Shown one piece after another: positions 15,281-23,854 of a DNA stretch of 64,000 nt (its first letter is position 1; each line of letters opens with the position of its first letter). The translations under genes and the position numbers were made by a program. Origin of the DNA: Streptomyces sp. Sge12 (GTDB taxonomy: Bacteria; Actinomycetota; Actinomycetes; Streptomycetales; Streptomycetaceae); assembly GCF_002080455.1 (NCBI RefSeq), contig NZ_CP020555.1:4934501-4998500 (forward strand), written 5' to 3'. The notes under the pieces are model-generated. The model was not told where the DNA came from. It worked only from the letters and a program-made list of their open reading frames with translations, and did no database searches.

Positions 15281-16732
15281 ATGAGCGCCCTTGAACCCCG
15301 CGTGCCCCAGCGAACCGCACCGCCTCCGCCCCTGCCCGGGGGCGGGGTTCTCGGGCCCGCGTACCGGACGCTCAGCGTCGGGATCATCTCCGTCGTCTTC
15401 CTCATCGCCTTCGAGGCGACCGCCGTCGGTACGGCCATGCCCGTCGCCGCCCGCGAGCTGGACGGGGTCGGGCTCTACGCCTTCGCCTTCTCCGCCTACT
15501 TCACCACCAGCCTCTTCGGCATGGTCCTGGCCGGCCAGTGGGCCGACCGGCAGGGGCCGCTGCGGCCCCTGACCGTCGGGATCGCCGCCTTCGCCTCCGG
15601 GCTCGTGATCTCCGGGACCGCCGGCGCCATGTGGCTGTTCGTGCTCGGCCGGGCCGTGCAGGGGTTCGGGGGCGGGCTGGTCATCGTCGCCCTGTACGTC
15701 GTCGTCAGCCGGGCCTACGAGGAGCGGCTACGGCCGGCGATCATGGCCGCCTTCGCCGCGAGCTGGGTGGTCCCCTCCATCGTCGGACCGCTGGCTTCCG
15801 GGACGGTCACCGAGCACCTCGGGTGGCGGTGGGTGTTCCTCGGGATTCCGGCGCTGGTGGTGGTCCCCCTCGTGGTGGCGCTGCCCGCGATACGGCGGAC
15901 CGCGTCCGGGCCCGTCGACCCCGACGCCCCGCCCGTGGCCTTCGACCGGCGGCGGATCCGGCTGGCCCTCGGTATTTCGGTGGGGGCGGGGCTGCTCCAG
16001 TACGCCGCCCAGGACCTGCGGTGGCTGTCGCTCCTGCCGGGCATCGCCGGCGCCGCCCTGCTGGTGCCCGCCGTGCTGGGGCTGCTGCCGCGCGGGACCT
16101 ACCGGGCGCGGCGCGGGCTGCCCTCCGTGGTGCTGCTGCGCGGGGTGGCCGCCGGGTCGTTCATCGCGGCGGAGAGTTTTGTCCCGCTGATGCTGGTCAC
16201 CCAGCGGGGGCTGAGCCCGACGCTGGCCGGGTTCTCGCTCGCGCTGGGCGGGCTCACCTGGGCGGGCGGCTCGTGGGTGCAGTCCAAGGGGCGGATGGCG
16301 CCGTACCGGGAAAGGCTGATGGTGGGCGGCATGGTGATGGTGGCGCTGGCCATCGCCGCGGCGCCCGCCGTGCTGATCCCGTCGGTGCCGGTGTGGACGC
16401 TGGCGGTGGCCTGGGCGGTGGGCTGCCTGGGCATGGGCCTGGTGATCGGCTCCACGAGCGTGCTGCTGCTCCAGCTGTCGGCGCCGGAGGAGGCGGGGTC
16501 CAACTCGGCCGCGCTGCAGATTTCCGATGCGCTGGCGAACGTGGTGCTGCTGGCCGGCGGGGGCGCCGCCTTCGCCGCGCTGGGCGGTGGCGCCGTCGGC
16601 GCCTCCCACGCCCTGACGGACGGGGCGTCCGCCTCGCACCCGGCCGCCTTCGCCGTGGTGTTCCTGCCGATGGCCTGCGTGGCGCTGGTCGGCGCCTGGG
16701 TCGCGACCCGGCTGGAGCCCGCCGACGTGTGA
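15281..16732 (+). CDS. MFS transporter (drug-efflux type)
   Basis: A 483-residue major facilitator, probably a proton-driven multidrug exporter of the DHA2-like group. At least twelve hydrophobic segments are visible. The cytoplasmic loop 2-3 motif is GQWADRQGPLRPL, and the fifth segment has a GPLASG motif typical of exporters. A short Pro-rich cytoplasmic head precedes the first helix. The ATG at 15281 was chosen over a frame start at 15239 that overlaps the promoter area. The stop codon lies inside the first copy of a tandem repeat. Confidence 0.87.
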   Translation: MSALEPRVPQRTAPPPPLPGGGVLGPAYRTLSVGIISVVFLIAFEATAVGTAMPVAARELDGVGLYAFAFSAYFTTSLFGMVLAGQWADRQGPLRPLTVGIAAFASGLVISGTAGAMWLFVLGRAVQGFGGGLVIVALYVVVSRAYEERLRPAIMAAFAASWVVPSIVGPLASGTVTEHLGWRWVFLGIPALVVVPLVVALPAIRRTASGPVDPDAPPVAFDRRRIRLALGISVGAGLLQYAAQDLRWLSLLPGIAGAALLVPAVLGLLPRGTYRARRGLPSVVLLRGVAAGSFIAAESFVPLMLVTQRGLSPTLAGFSLALGGLTWAGGSWVQSKGRMAPYRERLMVGGMVMVALAIAAAPAVLIPSVPVWTLAVAWAVGCLGMGLVIGSTSVLLLQLSAPEEAGSNSAALQISDALANVVLLAGGGAAFAALGGGAVGASHALTDGASASHPAAFAVVFLPMACVALVGAWVATRLEPADV

Positions 16733-16797
16733 GCCCCCGGGGGACGTGTGAGCCCCCGGGGGACGTGTGAGCCCCGGGGGACGCGTGAGCCCCCGGG
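16725..16797. repeat. Four tandem copies of a 17-19-bp GC palindromic unit
   Basis: Units start at 16725, 16744, 16763 and 16781. Each is ACGTGTGAGCCCCCGGGGG or a close variant; the third lacks one C and the fourth is cut short. The first unit includes the end and stop codon of the MFS gene. Each copy is partly self-complementary (CCCCCGGGGG), so the array could act as a terminator. It directly precedes the toxin-antitoxin pair. Confidence 0.85.
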
Positions 16798-16842
16798 ATA
16801 TGGGGCTGCGTCACCGCGGCCGTGTCGCTACCGTTCCGGTTC

Positions 16843-17043
16843 ATGAACGAGCTGATCATCCGGTTGTCCGACGCCGAGCACGCGCAATGCGCCGACCTGG
16901 CCGACGCCAGCGGCCGGACCCCCGAGGAGCTCGCGCTGGACGCCCTGCGGGACCGGCTGCGGGCCGAGCGCGACCGGGTCGGGGCCGAGGCGCAGCGGCT
17001 CGCGCTGCGGCACGCGCCGCTGCTGAAGCGGCTCGGCGAGTGA
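16843..17043 (+). CDS. Ribbon-helix-helix type antitoxin partner of the Doc-like toxin
   Basis: A 66-residue protein. Residues 1-40 (MNELIIRLSDAEHAQCADLADASGRTPEELALDAL) fit a ribbon-helix-helix DNA-binding fold with an N-terminal beta strand, and the rest is a charged helix likely to contact the toxin. It overlaps the Fic/Doc gene by 4 bases (GTGA), the usual order for type II toxin-antitoxin pairs. It would repress its own operon and neutralise the toxin. The assignment as antitoxin rests on fold and context, not on a specific family match. Confidence 0.75.
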   Translation: MNELIIRLSDAEHAQCADLADASGRTPEELALDALRDRLRAERDRVGAEAQRLALRHAPLLKRLGE

Positions 17044-17450
17044 ACGCGGCCCCCGCCCCGGTGCGCCACCTCACGCTCGCCGAGGTCCTCGACCTGGCCC
17101 GGCACGCCTGCCTGGCCCAGGACCAGCCCGTCGAACTGCGCGCCCCCGGCCTGCTGGAGTCGGCGGTGCACCGGCCCCGGGCCCGGATGTACGGGACCCC
17201 GGCCTACGAGGACCCGTACGAGCAGGCCGCCGCGTTGCTGCACGGCATCGCGACGAACCACCCGCTGGTCGACGGGAACAAGCGCACCGCCTGGCTCGCC
17301 GCGGCGACCTTCCTCGCCGTGAACGGGGCCGACCCGGGCGACGCGGACCAGGAGGCCGCGTACGCACTGGTCATCGACGTGGCCGCCGGACACGAGAGCG
17401 GCATCGCCTCGATCGCCCGCCGACTGCGGGCGCTGTTCGAAGAGATGTGA
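17040..17450 (+). CDS. Fic/Doc family toxin
   Basis: A 136-residue Doc-like protein. The Fic active-site loop is H74-PLVDGNK-R82 (HPLVDGNKR), close to the Doc form; in Doc of phage P1 this fold phosphorylates elongation factor Tu, whereas longer Fic enzymes AMPylate. No inhibitory (S/T)xxxE(G/N) helix is obvious, so control would come from the partner protein. The GTG start at 17040 overlaps the antitoxin stop. The length matches family Doc proteins (about 125-140 residues). Confidence 0.85.
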   Translation: MNAAPAPVRHLTLAEVLDLARHACLAQDQPVELRAPGLLESAVHRPRARMYGTPAYEDPYEQAAALLHGIATNHPLVDGNKRTAWLAAATFLAVNGADPGDADQEAAYALVIDVAAGHESGIASIARRLRALFEEM

Positions 17451-17586
17451 CGCTCGCCGCACCCGCCGAGGTCACGGGCCTGTCCCTCCGCGAGGGGCGG
17501 GCCCGGGCCGGTAGGGTGGCCCGGTTGTCCTACGTACGACTGCCTGCCACCCGTACCAGATACGCCGAGAGCACGAACCGGAGACC

Positions 17587-19371
17587 GTGACTACTACCGC
17601 CTCCCACCATCTCTCACCCGCCTTCCCCGGCCGTGCCCCGTGGGGTACCGCCAACAAGCTGCGTGCCTGGCAGCAGGGGGCGCTCGACCGCTACATCCAG
17701 AACCAGCCGCGGGACTTCCTCGCGGTCGCCACGCCCGGCGCCGGCAAGACCACCTTCGCGCTCACCCTCGCCTCCTGGCTGCTGCACCACCACATCGTCC
17801 AGCAGGTGACCGTCGTCGCGCCGACCGAGCACCTGAAGAAGCAGTGGGCCGAAGCGGCGGCGCGGATAGGCATCCGGCTCGACCCGGAGTACTCCGCCGG
17901 ACCGCTCAGCAAGGACTACCACGGGGTCGCCGTCACCTACGCCGGTGTCGGCGTGCGGCCGATGCTGCACCGCAACCGCTGCGAGCAGCGCAAGACCCTC
18001 GTCATCCTCGACGAGATCCACCACGCCGGTGACTCGAAGTCCTGGGGCGAGGCCTGCCTGGAGGCCTTCGACCCGGCCACCCGGCGGCTGGCCCTGACCG
18101 GTACGCCCTTCCGGTCCGACACGAACCCGATCCCCTTCGTCACGTACGAGGAGGGGAACGACGGGATCCGGCGCTCCTCCGCCGACTACACCTACGGCTA
18201 CGGGAACGCGCTCGGCGACGGCGTCGTCCGGCCGGTCATCTTCCTCTCCTACAGCGGCAACATGCGCTGGCGGACCAAGGCCGGCGACGAGATCGCCGCC
18301 CGGCTCGGCGAGCCGATGACCAAGGACGCCATCTCCCAGGCCTGGCGCACCGCGCTGGACCCGCGCGGCGACTGGATGCCGAACGTGCTGCGCGCCGCCG
18401 ACCAGCGGCTGACGGAGGTCCGCAAGGGCATCCCGGACGCCGGTGGCCTCGTCATCGCCTCCGACCAGGACTCGGCACGCGCCTACGCCAAGCTGCTCAG
18501 GGAGATCACGGGCAGCAAGGCGACCGTGGTGCTGTCCGACGACACCGGCGCGTCGAAGCGGATCGACGAGTTCAGCGAGGACGGCAGCCGCTGGATGGTC
18601 GCGGTCCGCATGGTGTCCGAGGGCGTTGACGTACCGCGCCTCGCGGTGGGCGTCTACGCCACCACCATCTCGACGCCCCTGTTCTTCGCGCAGGCCGTCG
18701 GGCGTTTCGTGCGTTCGCGCAGGCGCGGCGAGACCGCGTCCGTGTTCCTTCCGACCATCCCCTACCTCCTCGGCTTCGCGAACGAGATGGAGGTCGAACG
18801 CGACCACGTCCTCGACAAGCCGAAGAAGCAGGGCGAGGAGGACCCGTACGCCGAGTCCGAGAAGGAGATGGACGAGGCGAACAAGCAGGAGGACGAGGAC
18901 ACCGGCGAGGACGAGCAGATGTCCTTCGAGGCGCTGGAGTCCGACGCGGTCTTCGACCGGGTCCTCTACGACGGCGCCGAGTTCGGCATGCAGGCGCACC
19001 CCGGCAGCGAGGAGGAGCAGGACTACCTCGGCATCCCCGGGCTGCTGGAGCCGGACCAGGTGCAGATGCTGCTGCAGAAGCGCCAGTCGCGGCAGATCGC
19101 GCACAGCCGGCGCAAGCCGGACGCGGAGGCGGACCTGCTGGAGCTGCCGGCGGACCGGCGGCCCGTGGTCTCGCACAAGGAACTGCTGGAACTGCGGAAG
19201 TCGCTGAACACGATGGTGGGCGCGTACGTCCACCAGAGCGGCAAGCCGCACGGGGTGATCCACACGGAGCTGCGCCGGGTGTGCGGCGGTCCGCCGAGCG
19301 CCGAGGCGACGGCGGGGCAGCTGCGCGAGCGGATCAAGAAGGTTCAGGAGTGGGCCACCCGTATGCGGTGA
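17587..19371 (+). CDS. DEAD/DEAH-box helicase (superfamily 2)
   Basis: A 594-residue ATP-dependent helicase related to type III restriction/RecG-like SF2 enzymes but lacking a recognisable nuclease domain. Walker A is ATPGAGKTT (about residue 50) and Walker B is ILDEIHHAGDS (DEIH, about 140). Motif III is LTGTPFRSD, and motif VI is QAVGRFVRSRR (about 375). A strongly acidic insert (residues about 415-445) and a basic C-terminal third follow. It is conserved in Streptomyces, and the exact nucleic-acid substrate is unknown. GGAG precedes the GTG start. Confidence 0.9.
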   Translation: MTTTASHHLSPAFPGRAPWGTANKLRAWQQGALDRYIQNQPRDFLAVATPGAGKTTFALTLASWLLHHHIVQQVTVVAPTEHLKKQWAEAAARIGIRLDPEYSAGPLSKDYHGVAVTYAGVGVRPMLHRNRCEQRKTLVILDEIHHAGDSKSWGEACLEAFDPATRRLALTGTPFRSDTNPIPFVTYEEGNDGIRRSSADYTYGYGNALGDGVVRPVIFLSYSGNMRWRTKAGDEIAARLGEPMTKDAISQAWRTALDPRGDWMPNVLRAADQRLTEVRKGIPDAGGLVIASDQDSARAYAKLLREITGSKATVVLSDDTGASKRIDEFSEDGSRWMVAVRMVSEGVDVPRLAVGVYATTISTPLFFAQAVGRFVRSRRRGETASVFLPTIPYLLGFANEMEVERDHVLDKPKKQGEEDPYAESEKEMDEANKQEDEDTGEDEQMSFEALESDAVFDRVLYDGAEFGMQAHPGSEEEQDYLGIPGLLEPDQVQMLLQKRQSRQIAHSRRKPDAEADLLELPADRRPVVSHKELLELRKSLNTMVGAYVHQSGKPHGVIHTELRRVCGGPPSAEATAGQLRERIKKVQEWATRMR

Positions 19372-19703
19372 GTTCATACGGAGGAACAGAAGAGGGGACG
19401 GGGTCCGTGCGGAGGTTCGCACGGGCCCCGTCCCCTCTTCCGGCGGATCGAGGTCACGAAATGACACCGAGACCGATCAGGAAACGGCATAAACAGGTAG
19501 CGCGCGCCCGGATTCTGGACGAGCCCTTCCGCTGAGCGAACCTGCTCGCTAATGTCCCCGCATCAAACGCACCGTGGCAGCGCCGCCGCGGGAGCGCAGC
19601 CGGTGCAATGGCCGCTACCGGCGGCCTCTCCGTGCGTCGCCGCGGGACCGGCGACGTGCCACCTCGAGAGTCACCGCCGCTCACCGAAAGAGGGAGAGGC
19701 GTC
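19372..19703. other. Intergenic region between helicase and IclR genes
   Basis: The 332 bases hold the helicase terminator (annotated separately) and a less GC-rich stretch at about 19,455-19,560 that probably carries the IclR promoter. No supported reading frame was found in it. Confidence 0.5.
19390..19439 (+). terminator. Terminator after the helicase gene
   Basis: A long hairpin pairs AAGAGGGGACGGGG (from 19390) with CCCCGTCCCCTCTT (to 19439), with further GUCCGUGCG-type pairing inside. It lies 19 bases after the stop codon. Confidence 0.8.
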
Positions 19704-20345
19704 GTGACCGCGGAAACCTCCCAGACTCTCGACAGAGGGCTCAGAGTCCTCAAACTGCTCGCCGACACCGACCACGGTCTGACCGTCACCGAGCTCTCCA
19801 ACCGCCTCGGTGTGAACCGCACCGTGGTCTACCGGCTCCTCGCGACCCTCGAACAGCACGCCCTGGTCCGCCGTGACCTCGGCGGCCGGGCCCGGGTCGG
19901 CCTCGGTGTGCTGCGGCTGGGCCGGCAGGTCCACCCGCTCGTGCGCGAGGCCGCCCTGCCCGCGCTGCGGTCCCTCGCCGAGGACATAGGTGCCACCGCG
20001 CACCTGACCCTCGTCGACGGCACCGAGGCGCTCGCCGTCGCCGTCGTCGAGCCGACCTGGACGGACTACCACGTGGCCTACCGGGCCGGCTTCCGCCACC
20101 CGCTGGACCGCGGGGCCGCCGGGCGGGCCATCCTGGCGGCCCGTCAGGGCTCCCTCATCGAGCCGGGGTACACGCTGACCCACGGGGAGCTGGAGGCGGG
20201 CGCCAGTGGCGCTGCCGCGCCGCTCGTGGGCGTCACCGGGCTGGAGGGCAGCGTCGGCGTCGTCATGCTGGCGGATGCGGTGCCGGAGCGGGTGGGGCCG
20301 CGGGTGGTCGACGCGGCGCGGGAGGTCGCCGACGCCCTTCGCTAG
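19704..20345 (+). CDS. IclR family transcriptional regulator
   Basis: A 213-residue regulator. Residues 5-65 form the winged helix-turn-helix (TLDRGLRVLKLLADTDHGLTVTELSNRLGVNRTVVYRLLATLEQHALV), and residues 75-213 the GAF-like effector domain (ALRSLAEDIGATAHLTLVDG, then GFRHPLDRGAAGRAILA). It is shorter than most IclR proteins (about 250). The GTG at 19704 has AGGGAGAG upstream and was chosen over the frame start at 19608. The ligand and targets cannot be told from context. Confidence 0.88.
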   Translation: MTAETSQTLDRGLRVLKLLADTDHGLTVTELSNRLGVNRTVVYRLLATLEQHALVRRDLGGRARVGLGVLRLGRQVHPLVREAALPALRSLAEDIGATAHLTLVDGTEALAVAVVEPTWTDYHVAYRAGFRHPLDRGAAGRAILAARQGSLIEPGYTLTHGELEAGASGAAAPLVGVTGLEGSVGVVMLADAVPERVGPRVVDAAREVADALR

Positions 20346-20401
20346 GCCGCGGGCTCGGCGGATCCGGGCCTTCTGCCGCGTTGCCGGGTGCGGCGCCGTT
20401 G

Positions 20402-20473
20402 CGGGGGCGCTGCCCCGGACCCCCGCGCCTCAAACGCCGGCGGGGCTGAAGAGCGCCTCAAACGCCGGCGGCT
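20402..20473 (+). repeat. Dispersed GC-rich intergenic repeat (one full and one partial copy)
   Basis: A full copy at 20402-20448 (GGGGGCGCTGCCCC hairpin, then GGACCCCCGCGCCTCAAACG and CCGGCGGGGCT) is followed by a partial copy of the CGCCTCAAACGCCGGCGG core at 20453-20473. Related copies occur at 35733, 42172, 58573 and 59004 in this window. Confidence 0.75.
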
Positions 20474-20554
20474 GGAAGGGCGCCGGGCGGGGCTGGATCG
20501 GCGTCGGGCGGGAGCGTGGCGGGGTTGGGTGACGTGGGCGGATAGATTGGGCGG

Positions 20555-21352
20555 GTGCTCTCACGCCTCACACGTCTGCCGCGTCCCGCCGCCCTGGCCG
20601 TCTGCGCCGTGCCCGTGCTCGGGCTGTTCGTCGCGGCGGCCTTCGCGCCGCTGCCCTTCGTGGTCGCCATTCCGGGGCTCACGGCCGACGTTCTGGGGTC
20701 CGATCAGGGCAAGCCGGTCATCAGCGTCACCGGGGCCCCGGTCCGGGACACCAAGGGCGAGCTGCGGATGACCACCATCCGCGCCACCGGCCCGTCCTCG
20801 TCGATGAAGCTGCACGAGCTCGTCGGGTACTGGTTCAAGACCGATCAGGCGGTCATGCCCAGGGAGGCCGTCTACTCCACGGGCGGAAGCGACGAGGAGA
20901 TCGAGAAGCACAATCTGGAGGAAATGGCCAAGTCGCAGTCGGCCGCCGCCGACGCCGCCCTCGGCTATCTCCACAAGGACCCCAAGGACGTGAAGGTCGA
21001 GCTCAACCTCGCCGACGTCGGCGGCCCGAGCGCCGGGCTGCTCTTCTCCCTCGGCATCGTCGACAAGCTCGACGGCGACGGCAGCGGCGGCGACCTCACC
21101 GGCGGTCGCAGCATCGCCGGTACGGGCACCATCACCGCCGACGGCCAGGTCGGCGCGGTCGGCGGGGTGGCCCTCAAGACGCAGGCCGCGCGGCGCGACG
21201 GGGCGAGCGTGTTCCTCGTACCGAAGGCCGAGTGCGCGGACGCGCAGTCGGAGCTTCCCGAGGGGCTGCGGCTCGTGCCCGTCACTTCGCTGACGGATGC
21301 GGTGAACTCCCTTCGGGCACTGAACCGGGGAGAGGCCGTTCCGAGCTGCTGA
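20555..21352 (+). CDS. Membrane-anchored Lon-type serine protease (YlbL-like, no PDZ domain)
   Basis: A 265-residue protein with one N-terminal membrane helix (residues 9-35) and an extracytoplasmic S16/Lon catalytic domain. The catalytic Ser is in DVGGPSAGL (about residue 159) and the Lys in ALKTQAARRDGA (about 212). Bacillus YlbL-type proteins carry a PDZ domain between helix and protease; none is recognisable here, and the protein is correspondingly shorter. The GTG at 20555 is the only good start. Its last 71 bases overlap the 3' end of the convergent MFS gene. Confidence 0.82.
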   Translation: MLSRLTRLPRPAALAVCAVPVLGLFVAAAFAPLPFVVAIPGLTADVLGSDQGKPVISVTGAPVRDTKGELRMTTIRATGPSSSMKLHELVGYWFKTDQAVMPREAVYSTGGSDEEIEKHNLEEMAKSQSAAADAALGYLHKDPKDVKVELNLADVGGPSAGLLFSLGIVDKLDGDGSGGDLTGGRSIAGTGTITADGQVGAVGGVALKTQAARRDGASVFLVPKAECADAQSELPEGLRLVPVTSLTDAVNSLRALNRGEAVPSC

Positions 21353-22622
21353 CGGCCGGCTCCGGGTCCAGTCCGCGCCAGGCCGGGAAGGCCATCGGGG
21401 CGAGCGTCGTCAGCAGGTACGTGCCGCCGAACAGCAGCAGCGCCGGGGCGACCCCGAACCCGTCGACCAGCAGGCCCGCGGCGAGTCCGCCCAGCGGCAT
21501 GGTCAGCTCGCAGCCCGCCGTGGCCACCCCCGAGACGCGGCTGCGCAGCGACTCCGGCACCTGCTCGTACATGACCGTGGTCAGGATGGGGTTGAGCATG
21601 CCCGCGCCCAGCCCGGCCAGCGCCATCGTGACCGCGAGCGGCAGGGTGGTGTCGGTGACGGCGGCCACCACGTACCGGGTCGCCCCGGAGAGCAGGAAGG
21701 CCGCCGTGAACACCGCCCGGCGCGGGAAGCGTTCGCCCCACATCCCGTAGAGCAGGGCGCCGAGCAGTGCGAAGCCGCCGAAGAGGGAGATCATCAGGCC
21801 GATCGCGGTGGCGCCGCCGAGGGTCTCGCGGCCGTGCACCGGCAGCAGGACCGCGGACCAGCCCTGGTCCAGGCCGTTGGTCATCATCACCATCACCGTG
21901 ACGCCCAGCAGCAGCCGGGTGCGGACCATGAAGGCCCAGCCCTCGGCGAGTTCGGCCCGGTAGGCCTTGACGGACACCTTTCCGGCGGTGCGCTGCGGTT
22001 CGGCGGCCGGGACCCCGCGCAGGAAGGCGGTGATCAGCAGCGCCGACGCCCCGAAGGTGGCGGCGTCCAGCAGCAGGACGGTCTCGGCGCCGAACACGGC
22101 GATGAGCAGGCCGGCCACCGCGGCCCCGATCATCCGGGCGCCGCGCGAGACCGCGTCGTAGAGGCCGGCGGCCCGGGTGATGGTGGTGCCGGCGTGCTCG
22201 GCGAGATTCGGCAGGAGCACGGCGCGGGCGGTCAGCCCCGGGGTGTGCACGAGGCCGCCGACGGCCATCAGCGCGCACAGCATCCAGAACTCCAGCAGGC
22301 CCGCGTAGTGCAGCAGCGGGATCGCGCCGACCGACACTCCGCTGATCAGGTCGGAGGCGACGGAGACCCGGCGGCGGCCGATCCGGTCGATGACCGGTCC
22401 GCCGACCAGAGCGGCCACGATGACGGGCAGGGTGGCGCAGAAGGCGACGATCCCGGCCCGGCCGGCGCTGCCCGTGGTCTGGAGCACGAACCACGGCACG
22501 CCGATGAGGGTGAGGGAACTCCCGGCGATGGAGATGGTGTTGGCGGCCAGTACGCCGGCCAGCGGGCGCATGTCGCTGCGGCGCTCCGCGCGCGGCGACC
22601 CGTCGGATATCAAGGCGTGCAC
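21282..22622 (-). CDS. MFS transporter, enterobactin-exporter/MFS_3-like
   Basis: A 446-residue permease with about twelve hydrophobic segments. The loop 2-3 motif is GGPVIDRIGRRRVSV, and the second half has VPESLRSRVSGV. This resembles macrolide/siderophore exporters of the MFS_3 family. The GTG at 22622 has GAGGAG eight bases upstream and gives MHALISDGSPRAERRSDMRPL. The frame reads far upstream through the regulator genes, which is an artefact. The adjacent upstream ArsR-like gene on the same strand probably controls it. The 3' end overlaps the convergent Lon-type gene. Confidence 0.87.
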   Translation of the reverse strand: MHALISDGSPRAERRSDMRPLAGVLAANTISIAGSSLTLIGVPWFVLQTTGSAGRAGIVAFCATLPVIVAALVGGPVIDRIGRRRVSVASDLISGVSVGAIPLLHYAGLLEFWMLCALMAVGGLVHTPGLTARAVLLPNLAEHAGTTITRAAGLYDAVSRGARMIGAAVAGLLIAVFGAETVLLLDAATFGASALLITAFLRGVPAAEPQRTAGKVSVKAYRAELAEGWAFMVRTRLLLGVTVMVMMTNGLDQGWSAVLLPVHGRETLGGATAIGLMISLFGGFALLGALLYGMWGERFPRRAVFTAAFLLSGATRYVVAAVTDTTLPLAVTMALAGLGAGMLNPILTTVMYEQVPESLRSRVSGVATAGCELTMPLGGLAAGLLVDGFGVAPALLLFGGTYLLTTLAPMAFPAWRGLDPEPAVSSSERPLPGSVPEGSSPHPSAK

Positions 22623-22711
22623 GGCTGGACTCCTCGGATGGCGGGGGAGGGGTGGTGGGGGCGGTGCGGCGGCAGTGGACGGCCGGGGGCGGCGGTGGCG
22701 CGGCCGGGCCG

Positions 22712-23293
22712 CTACTCGGCCGCGCCGAGCGGGAAGACGTGCGTGTGGAGGCGGACCGTCCGCGTGTCCTGCGCCTCGGGCAGTCCCCGGTAGCTGTTGA
22801 TCACGTCGTGGATCCTGTGGAGCAGTTCCTCGCTCTGCCCGGCGGTCAGCCGCAGGGTGAAGTTGCTGAGGTCGGAGCCGCCGCGCCACGGGGCGGACCA
22901 GTTGTGCGCGTCCCGGAGCCAGGCGTCGAGCTCCTGCGCGTGGGTCGCGGCGATCTCCCGCAGGAAGACGTCCGCCGCGCCGCGCGTGGCCGGGTCGGCG
23001 TCGCGCATCAGGGATTCGTCGAGGCTGGTGCCCTCGTGGGCGGCCCGCCACCAGCGCTCGCGGCCCTTGCCGTGCCCGGGCGCGTCCTCGACGAAGCCGT
23101 GGGCGGCCAGCTGGCGCAGGTGGTAGCTGGTGGATCCGCTGGACTCGCCGAAGCGCTCGGCGAGCTGGGAGGCGGTCGCCGGTCCTTCGTGGCGCAGGGC
23201 GGTCAGCATCCGCATGCGCAGGGGATGGGCGAGACCGCGCAGTGAACGGGCGTCGAGCGCGCGGACGTTGGGCTCTACGGGGTTCTCGGGCAT
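22712..23293 (-). CDS. ArsR-like winged helix-turn-helix regulator
   Basis: A 193-residue regulator. Residues 12-75 are an ArsR-type winged helix (LRGLAHPLRMRMLTALRHEGPATASQLAERFGESSGSTSYHLRQLAAHGFV), followed by a C-terminal helical region of the type found in Streptomyces regulators placed next to MFS exporters. No cysteine metal-binding box is seen. It lies 89 bases upstream of the MFS gene on the same strand. A perfect inverted repeat sits 14 bases upstream of its start, suggesting autoregulation. Confidence 0.88.
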   Translation of the reverse strand: MPENPVEPNVRALDARSLRGLAHPLRMRMLTALRHEGPATASQLAERFGESSGSTSYHLRQLAAHGFVEDAPGHGKGRERWWRAAHEGTSLDESLMRDADPATRGAADVFLREIAATHAQELDAWLRDAHNWSAPWRGGSDLSNFTLRLTAGQSEELLHRIHDVINSYRGLPEAQDTRTVRLHTHVFPLGAAE

Positions 23294-23306
23294 GGCTCGA
23301 CGATAG

Positions 23307-23344
23307 AGTTGCAAAGACTTCTATGCAAGGATTTCTTTGCAACT
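23307..23344. promoter_or_regulatory. Inverted-repeat operator upstream of the ArsR-like gene
   Basis: AGTTGCAAAGA at 23307-23317 and TCTTTGCAACT at 23334-23344 form a perfect 11-bp inverted repeat with a 16-base spacer. A further TATGCAAGG half-site lies in the spacer (about 23322-23330). It is unusually AT-rich for this genome and sits at the expected promoter of the minus-strand regulator gene. Confidence 0.75.
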
Positions 23345-23374
23345 TCTGCCGGATGCGAGTGGGACTCCTCGCCC

Positions 23375-23854
23375 TCAGCCCCGGGTGTCGTCCTCCGCCG
23401 CCTGCTCCACCAGCGGGATGATCCGCAGCGGCACCGGGTTCTCCATGACGATCGCCGTCGACGCCCGCACGATCCCCTCGAAGCCGACGACGCGGTCGAT
23501 CACCCGCTGGAGGTCGGCGTTGGACCGGGCCACCAGCCGGCACAGCATGTCCCCGGTTCCGGTCGTGGTGTGCAGCTCCAGCACCTCCGGCACCCCGTTC
23601 AGGTGCGCCCGTACGTCCGCCCCCTGCCCCTGCTTGATCTCCAGCGTCGCGAAGGCGGTCACCGGATAGCCGAGGGCGGTCGGGTCGACCTGCGGGCCGA
23701 ACCCTCGGATCACCCCGTTCGACTGGAGCCGGTCCAGGCGTGCCTGGACCGTCCCGCGGGCCACGCCGAGCCTGCGCGAGGCCTCCAGGACCCCGATCCG
23801 CGGCTCGCGGGCGAGCAGGACGATGAGCCGGCCGTCGAGTTCGTCGATGCCCAT
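23375..23854 (-). CDS. Lrp/AsnC family transcriptional regulator
   Basis: A 159-residue regulator with the AsnC helix-turn-helix (MGIDELDGRLIVLLAREPRIGVLEASRRLGVARGTVQARLDRLQSNGVI) and a C-terminal RAM ligand-binding domain (residues 65-145). It is divergent from hppD with 141 bases between, so control of tyrosine catabolism is likely, perhaps in response to an aromatic amino acid. The target is inferred from position only. Confidence 0.92.
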   Translation of the reverse strand: MGIDELDGRLIVLLAREPRIGVLEASRRLGVARGTVQARLDRLQSNGVIRGFGPQVDPTALGYPVTAFATLEIKQGQGADVRAHLNGVPEVLELHTTTGTGDMLCRLVARSNADLQRVIDRVVGFEGIVRASTAIVMENPVPLRIIPLVEQAAEDDTRG

